64,000 nucleotides of DNA from CAVZTX01 sp963778375 (lineage in GTDB: Bacteria > Chloroflexota > Ktedonobacteria > Ktedonobacterales > Ktedonobacteraceae). Positions 28,230 to 37,386 of this stretch are shown here, in pieces. The notes below the pieces were generated by a model. That model had not been told where the DNA came from and did no database searches. It saw nothing but the letters and a program-made list of their open reading frames with translations. Made by a program: the position numbers and the translations under genes. Within the stretch, counting starts at the first letter, position 1; each line of letters opens with the position of its first letter. The stretch is from contig CAVZTX010000001.1 in the NCBI GenBank assembly GCA_963778375.1, positions 62,001 through 126,000 on the forward strand, given 5' to 3'.

Positions 28230-30214
28230 TCACCCCTCCCTCCACCTCCTCGCAAACTCCACAAAATACTCCATCACTCCGGGATTACTCATGGCATCGA
28301 TACTGATCGCTTTGTCGGCTGGAACACCCATCAATAGCTTCTTTACGGGTACCTCTAGCTTCTTTCCGCTCAGGGTACGGGGGACTTCGGGAATTGCGAG
28401 AATCTCATCGGGGACGTAGTGGGGGGAGATGTTGCGGCGAATCTTGTCTCGAATTCTTCCCTTGAGGGCGTCATCCAACTCTACATTTTCGCGGAGCACT
28501 ACGAATAGGGGCATGTAGTATTTGCCGCCGGGAAGCTCGACGCCTACAACAAGGCTGTCGAGAATTTCCGGCAAATCCTCCACCGTCCGGTAAATCTCAC
28601 TGCTGCCCATGCGAATGCCCATGCGGTTGATGGTGGAGTCAGAACGGCCATAGATGATGGCGCTGCCCCGGGGAGTAATCTTGATCCAGTCGCCATGTCG
28701 CCAGATGCCCGGAAACATCTCGAAGTAAGCTTCGAGATAGCGCTTGCCTTCTGGATCGTTCCAGAAGAACAGGGGCATGGATGGGAGTGGCTCGGTGATG
28801 ACCAGTTCGCCTACCTCGTCGATAATGGGGTGGCCAGCTTCGTCGAAGGCTTCCACCTTAGCCCCCAATGCCCGGCATTGCAGCTCTCCCGCATTCACGG
28901 GGAGCAGGGGAGAGCCGCCTACGAAGGCTGAGCATACATCGGTGCCGCCACTGACGGAGGCGAGCCAGAGATCCTTTTTAACGTGCTCATATACCCACTG
29001 AAAGCCTTCCGGTGGCAAAGGTGAGCCTGTTGATCCCATGCCCCGCAATTTGCTCAGGTCATATTTCTGATTTGGCTCAATACCCGCCTTCATGCAGCTA
29101 GCGATATAGCCCGCGCTGGTGCCAAAGAACGTCATGCCGGAATCTTCGGCAAATTTCCAGAGGGTGCCAATGTCGGGATAGGCCGGGCTGCCATCATACT
29201 GGAGCACAGTACAACCTACCAGCAGACCTCCGATGAGTAGATTCCACATCATCCAGCCGGTCGTCGTGAACCAGAAGAACCTATCACCGACCTTCAGGTC
29301 AAGGCCGATATCCAGGCTTTTAAGATGTTCAAGCAAAATGCCGCCATGCCCCTGCACAATCGGCTTTGGTAATCCCGTTGTACCGGAGGAATAGAGCACC
29401 CAGAGTGGATGATCAAAAGGAACCTGCTCAAACGTTAGCTCCGACGGATGTGATAGAACTTCGCTCCAAACCGTAGTATTCGCAAGACCCTCGGCACCTG
29501 ATTCCTGGGATAGATATGGAACCAGGATCGTCCTCTCCAGGGTGGAGAGCGATTGCTGGAGTTCAGATACAATTTGCCGCCTATCGAAAGCTTTGCCATT
29601 ATACTGGTAGCCATCGACCGCAAAGAGCACCTTCGGCTCAATCTGCTTAAAGCGATCGATGACGCTGTTGGTGCCAAAGTCGGGAGAGCAGCTCGACCAG
29701 GTCGCTCCAATGCTGGCGCAGGCAAGAAATGCAATCAGCGTTTCAGGAATATTCGGCATATATGACACAACCCTATCTCCGCGCTGCACACCCATCCCGC
29801 GCAGAGCATTCGCCACAGAACCCACCTTCTGCCGCAGTTCTTCCCAGGAAATCTCCAGCAAGGGCTGTCGCTCTGACTGGAACAGTAACGCGGGATGCTC
29901 AGAAGATGCATTTCGAAATACATGCTCCGCATAATTCAGCTCCGCTCCCAGGAAACCACTTTGCCCCCGGCATCTTCCTTTCCTCCAACACCTGCGTATA
30001 AGGCTTCGAAGCTTTCACGTCAAAATATTCCCAAATTGATGCCCAGAAGTCCTCCAGTTGAGTAACCGACCACTCCCATAATGCTTCCTGGTTAGAAAAC
30101 GACAGTCCCTTCTCACTTTCAAGCCACTTCATATATCGAGTGATATTCGCCTGCTGCTTCAAATGCTTCTGAAGGTTCCCACAAAAGTGCGCCTTCGCTC
30201 ACTGGAGTCGCCAT
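28230..30214 (-). pseudogene. Acetoacetyl-CoA synthetase, with two one-base frameshifts
   Basis: AAGGAG lies upstream of ATG 30214 (MATPVSEGALLWEPSEAF). After a shift near 30165 reading continues KQQANITRYMKWLE and EALWEWSVTQLEDFWASIWEYFDV, and after a second near 29940 AELNYAEHVFRN and the remaining 543 residues without interruption. These include the adenylate-forming motif LYSSGTTGLPKP, YGRSDSTINRMGIRMGSSEIYR and the C-terminal PRTLSGKKLEVPVKKLL. The family makes acetoacetyl-CoA from acetoacetate, ATP and CoA. Total length would be about 660, as expected. It is either a young pseudogene or affected by base-calling errors. Confidence 0.85.
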
Positions 30215-30393
30215 AGCCTGTTTTCTCTCCTTTGAAGGGGTGCTATTTCTTTGGTTGATGCTTTTTATTATCTGCCATATCTTACCAACAATGCAAATGC
30301 TTAAATCGATACGACTCCTACGTAACTTCTCACTGCCGTAGGCGGCTCGGCGATTCTTACACGCTTAGTGCTAATTATCGCCAACGAATAAGC

Positions 30394-30428
30394 AACACCT
30401 CGGCGGATGCCGAGGTGTTTTGTGTTTG
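30394..30428 (+). terminator. Rho-independent terminator with no upstream plus-strand gene
   Basis: A perfect 11-bp stem AACACCTCGGC / GCCGAGGTGTT with a GGAT loop (30394-30419) is followed by TTGTGTTTG. It is oriented for plus-strand transcripts, but the only neighbour on that side is the minus-strand synthetase gene starting at 30214. A short non-coding RNA in 30215-30393 is possible. The sequence near 30320-30345 resembles a REP-like CTGCCGTAGGCGG element. Confidence 0.7.
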
Positions 30429-30445
30429 AGTTCCGCGTAGTATGC

Positions 30446-30474
30446 TGTACACCATTATTCCTAGATGTTATAAT
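30446..30474 (+). promoter_or_regulatory. Extended -10 promoter of a probably leaderless gene
   Basis: TGTACA (30446-30451), a 17-bp spacer and TGTTATAAT, whose TATAAT is at 30469-30474. The expected transcription start, about seven bases downstream, is at or next to the ATG at 30481. No Shine-Dalgarno sequence is present. Confidence 0.6.
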
Positions 30475-30480
30475 TAGCAT

Positions 30481-30663
30481 ATGGATAACAAACGCAAAGC
30501 GGCGCTCTTTGCTGCACTAGCCGCCATCTGCGCGGCTAGCACTGCACCATTAGCTGCCGATCAATCAATCACTCATGTTTTTTTGATACTGCCACTAGTA
30601 TTGATGGGTATTTTGCTATTCATAGCAGGATACTACGCGGGATTAGCTCGTAATCCGAAATAA
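30481..30663 (+). CDS. Small two-helix membrane protein
   Basis: The protein has 60 residues. A basic start (MDNKRK) is followed by hydrophobic segments at about 7-24 and 31-55 (VFLILPLVLMGILLFIAGYYAG) and a short polar tail. A good promoter ends seven bases before the ATG, and there is no ribosome binding site, so the mRNA is probably leaderless. Function is unknown. Confidence 0.6.
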   Translation: MDNKRKAALFAALAAICAASTAPLAADQSITHVFLILPLVLMGILLFIAGYYAGLARNPK

Positions 30664-30754
30664 AGGCCGAACTACAACGCTCGACAAAGCAACGGTTCTT
30701 ACTGCTATCTAGACCATTGTCGATGATGCAGTGAAAGCGTTTTCATCAAATGGA

Positions 30755-31618
30755 TTATAGCTGTCCGGTTCGCCTGGGTTTCGTCCCCATCGCATACGTA
30801 ATCCCGCCCCACAGGTGTGCCAGGAATAAAGGTTCGCTATAGCTTTCAATAGTATGACCCAGCGCCGTATACCACGCTCGTCCACCATCATACTCATGGT
30901 ACCAGGCAATCGGATGGTTCGGACCCATCACTCCGCCCTTGTACGTTTTCTCATCGATAGTCATCAGCACATGCACATGTCCGCTGGGATTCGTCGCAAA
31001 GTTGTACCATTCATCAGTCCGTACCCAATGTGCGGGGAGCATTTCCGTTGATGGACTGGTGTGATCTACCACATCAATCGTCGCCTGCACGACGCTCGAA
31101 TGCCCATGTACGCGGTCGAAGTACGCGCCCACCAACCCACCATACCATGCCCAATTGTATTCAGTATCGCTGGCCGAGTGAACACCGGCATATCCGCCGC
31201 CACCCTGAATGTATCGCTCAAAGGCCGCCTGCTGGCTATCATTCAGTACGTCACCCGTTGTCATCAGGAACACGACCGCATCATATTGCGAGAGGCTCGC
31301 ATCGTTAAACACCGTCGCGTCTTCGGTGAAATCAGCCGCGACACTGTGATCGGTCGCAAGCCTTTTGAGTGCAGTAATTGCCGCCGGAATTGAAGCATGG
31401 CGGAATGCCGCGGTCTTGGAGAAGACGAGTATCTTCCTCTGGCATACAGTAGATGAAGGGGAGCTATTTGTGTTTGTGCTGGATGCCTGGGTATTGCAGC
31501 CAACGTGAGATATGCTGATTGCAGGCTTGCGGCCCTGTAAAAGGGTGGCTGCTGTAAAGAGTGCAATCGCTACGATGAGCACAACTGCTAGAACGATGAG
31601 CCAACGATGCCGAAACAT
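30755..31618 (-). CDS. Membrane-anchored ThuA-like domain protein
   Basis: The protein has 287 residues. The N-terminal hydrophobic anchor (about 6-28, LIVLAVVLIVAIALFTAATLL) is followed by a Ser/Thr/Asn linker. A ThuA-type class-I glutamine-amidotransferase-like fold begins at about 60: ILVFSKTAAFRHASIPAAI, AVVFLMTTGDVLN, GGGGYAGVHSASDTEY, HPIAWYHEYDGGRAWYTALGH and FLAHLWGGITYA. ThuA-like proteins are linked to trehalose and other sugar metabolism, but the activity of secreted members is not established. The protein is probably extracellular. It is monocistronic. Confidence 0.88.
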   Translation of the reverse strand: MFRHRWLIVLAVVLIVAIALFTAATLLQGRKPAISISHVGCNTQASSTNTNSSPSSTVCQRKILVFSKTAAFRHASIPAAITALKRLATDHSVAADFTEDATVFNDASLSQYDAVVFLMTTGDVLNDSQQAAFERYIQGGGGYAGVHSASDTEYNWAWYGGLVGAYFDRVHGHSSVVQATIDVVDHTSPSTEMLPAHWVRTDEWYNFATNPSGHVHVLMTIDEKTYKGGVMGPNHPIAWYHEYDGGRAWYTALGHTIESYSEPLFLAHLWGGITYAMGTKPRRTGQL

Positions 31619-31639
31619 AATTGCTTGTCCGTCTGCCTG

Positions 31640-31930
31640 TAACGGCTAGAAATGCTGCATGTGGTTACGGAAGATCTCGCTCAGTTCCTCTTACTGAAAC
31701 CAACGGGAGTATACCGTAACCTAGCTGTGCAGTCAAGCAAGGTGGTGGCGGGAAGTTGGGCAACGAGGACACCTGCAAAGAGCCAGCAGTGCGGGAGGGA
31801 GACGAAGGTTACCTGTCCACCAGATAGGGTTCCCGCAAGAGGCCACCAGCGCGGGAAGTTGGGCAACGAAGGCACCCGCAAGGGGCCGCCCTTCCGCTCC
31901 CAGCCACTCCTGCCTCTACAGAGAATCGGC
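31640..31930. repeat. Dispersed repeat block related to 10766-11090
   Basis: Several imperfect copies of a module with GGACACCTGC/GGTTCCCGC/GGCACCCGCAAGGGGC and a GCGGGAAGTTGGGCAACGA spacer lie at about 31766-31880. They end in GCTCCCAGCCACTCCTGCCT (31898-31917), the same ending as the block at about 11040-11075. There is no gene. This and the following 130 bp fill the gap to the next coding region. Confidence 0.7.
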
Positions 31931-32059
31931 ATTCTACAAAAAACCCACCTGTGTAGGCTCTTGCAGGAACCCTGTTGGGGGACAGGTAACCTTTCGTCTC
32001 TCCACGATCGTGCTTCTCAAATGCGTCGGGGAGGAGTGCATGGATCCAGGTGACCATCC

Positions 32060-32329
32060 CTACATCAGTCGAATAATCTTGCCCATCGTTAAATGTCCAT
32101 CGACATACCCTGCGCTACCTACGTAGCGGCGCGTAAACTCACTTTCGCGACTTACGGTAAAATCAACTTGCGCCATATCCTCGCTTTGCGGTACCAAGCG
32201 TTGAAACCGGCAGGACAACGTCCCATACTTTTGCGCGAAGAACGCCTCTATGTCGCGGGTCAGGTTAGCCGTCAGGTCTTCTCCGGACTTACGTCTCAAC
32301 TGCTCGGCGATATGCTCTTCATCACACAT
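32060..32329 (-). CDS. Small protein of unknown function
   Basis: The protein has 89 residues from ATG 32329 (MCDEEHIAEQL), chosen because purine-rich GGAGAAAGGG lies upstream; the frame is open to 32410. It is soluble and charged, and includes an amphipathic helix LTRDIEAFFAQKYG and a beta-rich C-terminus. No family was recognised. It lies downstream of the DUF4331 and broken Tat genes and may share their transcript. Confidence 0.55.
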   Translation of the reverse strand: MCDEEHIAEQLRRKSGEDLTANLTRDIEAFFAQKYGTLSCRFQRLVPQSEDMAQVDFTVSRESEFTRRYVGSAGYVDGHLTMGKIIRLM

Positions 32330-32449
32330 AACGAACTTGCCCTTTCTCCTTGAGAAGGGAACGAAGATAGATTGGAAGCCTTCCCCCTCTGCGCTGCCGT
32401 GCAAATGCACTCTATCTCCGTTCCCCTCTATTGATTCATTGCCGGATGT

Positions 32450-32938
32450 CTACCCTTCCAGTTGCATCACGATTTCGGTGCTCAGGTAGCGCGTTTTCGC
32501 GAGCTTCTGCACCGGATCAATCAGCAACTCGAAGTTCGGGCTTTCTCCCCGTTGTAACAAGGAGCGGTCGTCAACCACGCCCATCAGACGGAACGTCCCA
32601 CCCAGATCCTGCACATCATTGATGCGGATGATGCGTGACAATCCAGGCAAGGCAATCGCGCTCATGGCTTGAGGAGCACCGGCGAAGAGCGTTTTCGTCA
32701 TTGCTCCCGTCTTCGTGGTCAGGTTCACGTGTCCCTCGATCACGTAGGATGCGTAGGTCGGCATTGCCTTTGAGGGAAGGCCAGCTACTGCACGAAACGT
32801 ATAGGTTCCCTGCTTACTGCTCGCTGTCAACCGCGACGCTGATGTGAGTGCAGGTACAGCGGCTGCACTTCCTGCCGCAACGGCAACAGAACTTGCGCCT
32901 GCTATCTGCAAGAACCGGCGTCAATTCATTCCTTTCAT
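32450..32938 (-). pseudogene. Tat-substrate-like protein with in-frame TGA before the twin arginines
   Basis: ATG 32938 lies 12 bp after the DUF4331 stop. The first codons read MKGMN, then TGA (32921-32923), then RRFLQIAGASSVAVAAG, a textbook Tat signal whose residue before RR has become a stop. The remaining 157 codons are open and encode a beta-rich secreted domain (GTYTFRAVAGLPSK, YVIEGHVNLTTKTG, FELLIDPVQKLAKTRYLSTE). It is either a nonsense mutant or is read through; TCA to TGA is the simplest change. Initiation downstream would lose the RR motif. It shares an operon with DUF4331. Confidence 0.8.
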
Positions 32939-32950
32939 GAAAGTTTCCTC

Positions 32951-33922
32951 CTAGTGTGGTTGCCCCAGATAGGGGAAGTGGGACAAGTAGTCGGTGTGAG
33001 GACCGACCATATCGGTGGTGAGTTTCCCATCGGTTACCAGTGCTAACGAGATGTCGATGACATCATCGGTGAGCCTGCGCCCATTGAGGTAACCAGCGGA
33101 ACTCGTGTAGTCGTACGTCAGAATGTCCGGCAGCAGGATATCCGCGATAGCATCTGCCTGGTCGGCACTATAGCCAAAGGATTCTAGTGTCGCCTGGAAA
33201 CTTGCCTCAAAGAGTGCTCGATCCTGAGGTGGGTCAATTTCGTTGAACACGTTCTTGGCATCCCCATGATTGAATACCGTGTTGATCGCGGGACGGCCCA
33301 TACGGTCATCCTTGGTATAATCGTCCGCATCGCCGTTAGCATCTCCAGTGGCGAGCAGAGTTCTCCCCCATACTCCAATCTTTGGGTTCTTGCCAAGCGC
33401 GTGGTTAGGTACCTCCAGGACGATGCCGAACACGTTTTTATCGATGAAGAAATCGCTGCCCGTGAACTGGAAGTTGTGCAGGAACCCGATCAGGTCGAAG
33501 AAGAAGGGGTCGCTGCGAATGCCTGCAAAGAACTTGTATCGTCCCTGTTCGGTGACCAATGCATCGCTTCCAAACGATACAGGAGCGTTGGCAATGATTA
33601 CATCACCACTGTTTTCATCGACATTGGCCCTTGGTCCGGTCGCTCGGCGGACGGTTGCCCATTGTTGTCCATTGCTGACAGGGGTGAACGCAATACGAAA
33701 GGTGATCTCTGCGAGCGCATCAGCGTCCGTGTCGACCTTCAATTGATACAGGCCATTGCTCTCGAATTCCGTGGCGAGGGTGGGAGCAAGTGGATTTACA
33801 TTCAAGATGAGGATGGATGAATCGGGGTCTCCTGGCTTCTGGAAGGCGTAGATATCGGTGATATCCGTCCTTGGGTTTGAGTTAGGAGACATCAGGCCCG
33901 GAGCATCCAAATGGTCTGCCAT
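32951..33922 (-). CDS. DUF4331 domain protein
   Basis: The protein has 323 residues from ATG 33922 (MADHLDAPGL), chosen because CAGGAGG precedes it; the frame is open upstream to 33997. Typical DUF4331 features are the N-terminal DHLDAPG, TDITDIYAFQ, ILILNVNPLAP, FFAGIRSDPFFFDL and the C-terminal FPYLGQPH. The biochemical role is unknown. Its downstream partner is a secreted-type protein with a broken Tat signal; no export signal is evident in this one. Confidence 0.88.
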   Translation of the reverse strand: MADHLDAPGLMSPNSNPRTDITDIYAFQKPGDPDSSILILNVNPLAPTLATEFESNGLYQLKVDTDADALAEITFRIAFTPVSNGQQWATVRRATGPRANVDENSGDVIIANAPVSFGSDALVTEQGRYKFFAGIRSDPFFFDLIGFLHNFQFTGSDFFIDKNVFGIVLEVPNHALGKNPKIGVWGRTLLATGDANGDADDYTKDDRMGRPAINTVFNHGDAKNVFNEIDPPQDRALFEASFQATLESFGYSADQADAIADILLPDILTYDYTSSAGYLNGRRLTDDVIDISLALVTDGKLTTDMVGPHTDYLSHFPYLGQPH

Positions 33923-34413
33923 CAGGTATTCCTCCTGTTTCCTTGAGTAGGGGAGCCGATTAGAGTTGCATGCATACGCGTAGCTAATAACAAGCAATCA
34001 GAAACAAGCTCGCAAACACTGTACAAGCATTTCGCGCTGCTCACATCGACGCCCATCAATCCACGGCGCATCTGCATCGGCAGGTAATCGCAGAGGAGGA
34101 ATCTTCCGCCGTGTTTCTACCGGCATTGTAGTGACCAGAACGAACCACAAACAACGCTCTACGAGCGTTGTCGTAACAAAACAGCGTACTAAAAGCGCTG
34201 CTGTAACATTCTACGAAGCTCTGCATATTCTAGATCACTTTTCAGCAGCAATCGGGTAGCAAGAACCTTAAGGAGCTACAAATATTCCGCTATTTCCTCC
34301 AGGTGCATCGTGTGGCTCACCCGGATTAACTGCAATCGCTTTCATAGGAATGTTCCCTTTCTATGAGATTTCAGCAACGAACTTAACCATATAGTCTCAA
34401 CTTACCGAAATTC
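33923..34413. other. Intergenic region with small stem-loops
   Basis: No gene is seen on either strand. Two small hairpins are visible: ACAACGCT / AGCGTTGT with a five-base loop near 34151-34171, and CAGCG / CGCTG near 34183-34202. The rest is low-signal sequence between the divergent DUF4331 and cyclase genes. Confidence 0.4.
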
Positions 34414-34446
34414 GTTACATCCACATGTAACATATAGGTGTACAAT
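34414..34446 (+). promoter_or_regulatory. Palindromic operator and -10 of the cyclase gene
   Basis: A perfect 7-bp dyad GTTACAT-CCAC-ATGTAAC (34414-34431) lies where the -35 should be, 9 bp upstream of TACAAT (34441-34446). There is no consensus -35, so regulation by a dimeric factor bound at the dyad is likely. Confidence 0.5.
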
Positions 34447-34484
34447 GTAGACTAATTACTCGTTCAGCTAATATGAGGACTAAC

Positions 34485-34505
34485 ATGAAGGGATTTCTCG
34501 CATGA
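34485..34505 (+). CDS. Six-codon minigene coupled to the cyclase start
   Basis: ATG 34485 (GAGGA upstream) opens MKGFLA and stops at TGA 34503-34505, overlapping the cyclase ATG as ATGA. It could couple initiation or be chance. Confidence 0.3.
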   Translation: MKGFLA

Positions 34506-35140
34506 CAGAAGACTGGATAGATATCTCGGTCCCACTATACAGCGGCATGGTTCATTGGCCTGACAACCCACCCGTCTCAATAGAACGCTTTCTGAGTATC
34601 GAGCGAGGAGATGCGGCCAATGTCTCCAAGCTCACAATGGGAGCGCACACCGGCACACACATGGATGCCCCCATCCACTTCTTTCCCAATGGCAAAGGCA
34701 TCGACGCCATGCCCCTCACTGCTGCCATTGGGCAAGCACGCGTTATAGAGATTCATGACCCTGAATCGATCAAACCCGCAGAGCTTCACCCATACCAGAT
34801 TGCGCCCGGTGAAAGAATCCTCTTCAAGACAGGCAATTCTGGCAGATGTTGGCAAACCAACGACTTTATTGAAGATTTCGTCTACATCTCCCAAGAAGCT
34901 GCCCTCTACCTCGCGGCACAACAGGTTCAAACCGTCGGCGTCGACTATCTCTCAGTCGGCGGCTTTCGCAAAGATGGCGTCGAAACCCACCACGCCTTGC
35001 TCGAAGCAGGCATCTGGATCATTGAAGGTCTCAACCTATCCCAAATCCAACCCGGCACCTACGAACTCATCTGTCTCCCCTTAAAAATTGAAGACTGCGA
35101 CGGCGCTCCCGCCCGCGCCATCCTAAAACCAATTCTATAA
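34502..35140 (+). CDS. Cyclase-family (kynurenine-formamidase-like) metal hydrolase
   Basis: The protein has 212 residues. The signature HTGTHMDAPIHF (residues about 49-60) is the metal-binding and catalytic motif of the PF04199 cyclase family, which includes bacterial kynurenine formamidase and isatin hydrolase. Near the start is DISVPLYSGMVHWPDNPP, and near the end VGVDYLSVGG, with a His in ETHHALLEAGIWIIEGLNL. The neighbouring debranching enzyme starts 17 bp later and is co-transcribed. No tryptophan-pathway genes are near, so the substrate is uncertain. Confidence 0.9.
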   Translation: MTEDWIDISVPLYSGMVHWPDNPPVSIERFLSIERGDAANVSKLTMGAHTGTHMDAPIHFFPNGKGIDAMPLTAAIGQARVIEIHDPESIKPAELHPYQIAPGERILFKTGNSGRCWQTNDFIEDFVYISQEAALYLAAQQVQTVGVDYLSVGGFRKDGVETHHALLEAGIWIIEGLNLSQIQPGTYELICLPLKIEDCDGAPARAILKPIL

Positions 35141-35157
35141 GAATAAAGGAGAAACCA

Positions 35158-37386
35158 ATGCCCATAGAAATTAAAGTCTCACCACCCGGCATCACCATCA
35201 GCCAGGGACGGACCTTCATGGTCACCGACCAGAGTGGAGAAATCAATCCCAAGAGCGACGAAGGCATTTACGCCATCGACACACGCTTCATCAGTTCCTA
35301 TCACCTCTATATCAACCGCGAACCGTGGGTACTCGTCAATTCTGGCCAATTGAGTTTCTATGCTTCGCGCATCTATTTGACAAATCCTGCATGCAATACC
35401 CAGCACGCGGACATTGATGCGCATACCATTGGCTTGATGATTGAACGTACGGTTGGAAATGGCATCCACGAAGACTTCTACTTAACGAACTATACAGGCA
35501 AGAAGATCAGTTTCGTCCTTGAGCTCGCGCTTGATTCCGACTTTGCGGACCTTTTCGAGGTGAAATCAAAACATCTCATTCGACGTGGGAGAATGCGCAC
35601 GCGCTGGGATGAGCATGAGAAAAGACTTCGCACTTCCTACACAGACGAGGATTTTCACCGCGCCATCACCTATCATGTTTTCAATACTGATGTTCCTGTT
35701 GGCTTTGCCAATGGGCGCATCTTTTATGAGATCGCGCTGGAGCCAGGTCAGGAGTGGCATGCGTGTGGTGAGTTTATGCTGGAACATGGGCAGCACATTC
35801 GCAAGTCTGTCTATGGTCACCGCTCGAGCGGCGAACTCTCTAACCCTTCGACTGGAACGACATCCCCGTCAGAAACAGAGCCATCCAACGATTTTGACGA
35901 ACGTCAGGCTCGCTGGCAAGAACGTTGTACCGACGTGCTCACTCCTAATGAGCACGTCTATCGCATGTATCAGCAAGCGGTCGAAGATATGGGCGCGCTG
36001 CGCATCTATGACCTGGATGTCTCGGATGAAGCGTGGGTGCCTGCTGCTGGCGTCCCCTGGTTCGTCACCCTCTTTGGACGCGACAGCCTGATCGTCTCGC
36101 TGCAGAACATGTCCGTTGCACCGGGATTTGCGCGTGGCGCTCTCAAACGCCTGGCGGAGTATCAAGCCGCCCAACGCGACGATTGGCGCGATGCACAACC
36201 CGGCAAGATTCTACACGAAATACGTTTTGGGGAACTGGCGCATTTTCACACAGTTCCCTTTACCCCCTATTACGGCACGGCAGATGCAACCATCCTCTAC
36301 CTGATCGTGCTCTCCGAAACCTACCGCTGGACAGGTGATGTTCAACTACTACAAACCTATCGCAGTGTCGCTGAAGCCTGCCTCAATTGGATAGATCACT
36401 ATGGCGATCTTGATGGCGATGGATTTCAGGAGTACAAAACATACTCATCGCAGGGCTATGAGAACATGCATTGGAAAGATGCCTTTGATTCTGTCGTCTA
36501 TGCCGATGGTCGCCAGGTCAAACAACCAAAGGCGATCTGCGAGCTGCAAGGCTACGTCTACGATGCAAAAGTGCGCATGGCTGAAATCTTCCAGGTGCTG
36601 GGCGATTCGGAACGAGCGCAAGCGCTGCAACAGCAGGCTACAGCACTCAAGCACAACTTTAACAATGTCTTCTGGATGGAAGACGAAGGCTGCTTTGCCT
36701 ACGGATTGGATCCCGACAAAAAGCAGATTACCTCCATTGCCTCGGATGCAGGACAATGCCTGTGGAGTGGTATTGCCGACCAGGAGAAAGCAGAACGCAC
36801 GGCCAAGCGTCTCTTGCAAGAAGATATGTGGAGCGGCTGGGGTATTCGCACCATCTCCAGCAAAAACCCTGCGTATAACCCATACTCCTATCATCTCGGC
36901 TCCGTCTGGCCCCACGACAACGGCATCATTGCCGCCGGGTTCAAACGCTATGGACTGGCAAATGACGCCAATTTCGTCATTCGCGGAGTATTCGATGCTG
37001 CACGCCGCTTCGAAGCATATCGCCTGCCCGAAATCTTCGCGGGCCTGAAACGCCAGGGAAAAACAGCGGATTTCCCCGCCCTTTATCCCGGCGGAGCCAA
37101 CATTCCCCAGGCCTGGGCATCAGGCAGCATCTTCCAAATGCTGCAAACCATCCTTGGCCTGCGTGCCGATGCCCCACACAAACGGCTCTACGTCAATCCA
37201 ACACTTCCCGAATGGCTAGCGGATATCGAATTGCGCCACCTGCGCGTCGGCCCCTGCTCAATCGATCTCCATTTCTGGCGTGAGGGGGGTCAATCACGCT
37301 GGCTCGTGACCAATACATCTATAGACTCAGGAATGAGTCATGAGGACGCAATTCAGGTGATGGACGAACCGGGCTCTACTCAATAG
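35158..37386 (+). CDS. Glycogen debranching enzyme / amylo-alpha-1,6-glucosidase
   Basis: The protein has 742 residues, with AAAGGAG 7 nt before ATG 35158. Residues about 10-215 form the N-terminal beta-domain of bacterial-type GDE (GRTFMVTDQSGEI, GIYAIDTRFISSYHLYIN). Residues about 260-700 are the (alpha/alpha)6-barrel with GVPWFVTLFGRDSLI (about 297-311), a MHWKDAFDS segment and SVWPHDNGIIAAGF. The family hydrolyses alpha-1,6 branches in cytosolic glycogen or related glucans. It is in an operon behind the cyclase. Its 3' end overlaps the convergent flavoprotein gene by 11 bp. Confidence 0.92.
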   Translation: MPIEIKVSPPGITISQGRTFMVTDQSGEINPKSDEGIYAIDTRFISSYHLYINREPWVLVNSGQLSFYASRIYLTNPACNTQHADIDAHTIGLMIERTVGNGIHEDFYLTNYTGKKISFVLELALDSDFADLFEVKSKHLIRRGRMRTRWDEHEKRLRTSYTDEDFHRAITYHVFNTDVPVGFANGRIFYEIALEPGQEWHACGEFMLEHGQHIRKSVYGHRSSGELSNPSTGTTSPSETEPSNDFDERQARWQERCTDVLTPNEHVYRMYQQAVEDMGALRIYDLDVSDEAWVPAAGVPWFVTLFGRDSLIVSLQNMSVAPGFARGALKRLAEYQAAQRDDWRDAQPGKILHEIRFGELAHFHTVPFTPYYGTADATILYLIVLSETYRWTGDVQLLQTYRSVAEACLNWIDHYGDLDGDGFQEYKTYSSQGYENMHWKDAFDSVVYADGRQVKQPKAICELQGYVYDAKVRMAEIFQVLGDSERAQALQQQATALKHNFNNVFWMEDEGCFAYGLDPDKKQITSIASDAGQCLWSGIADQEKAERTAKRLLQEDMWSGWGIRTISSKNPAYNPYSYHLGSVWPHDNGIIAAGFKRYGLANDANFVIRGVFDAARRFEAYRLPEIFAGLKRQGKTADFPALYPGGANIPQAWASGSIFQMLQTILGLRADAPHKRLYVNPTLPEWLADIELRHLRVGPCSIDLHFWREGGQSRWLVTNTSIDSGMSHEDAIQVMDEPGSTQ

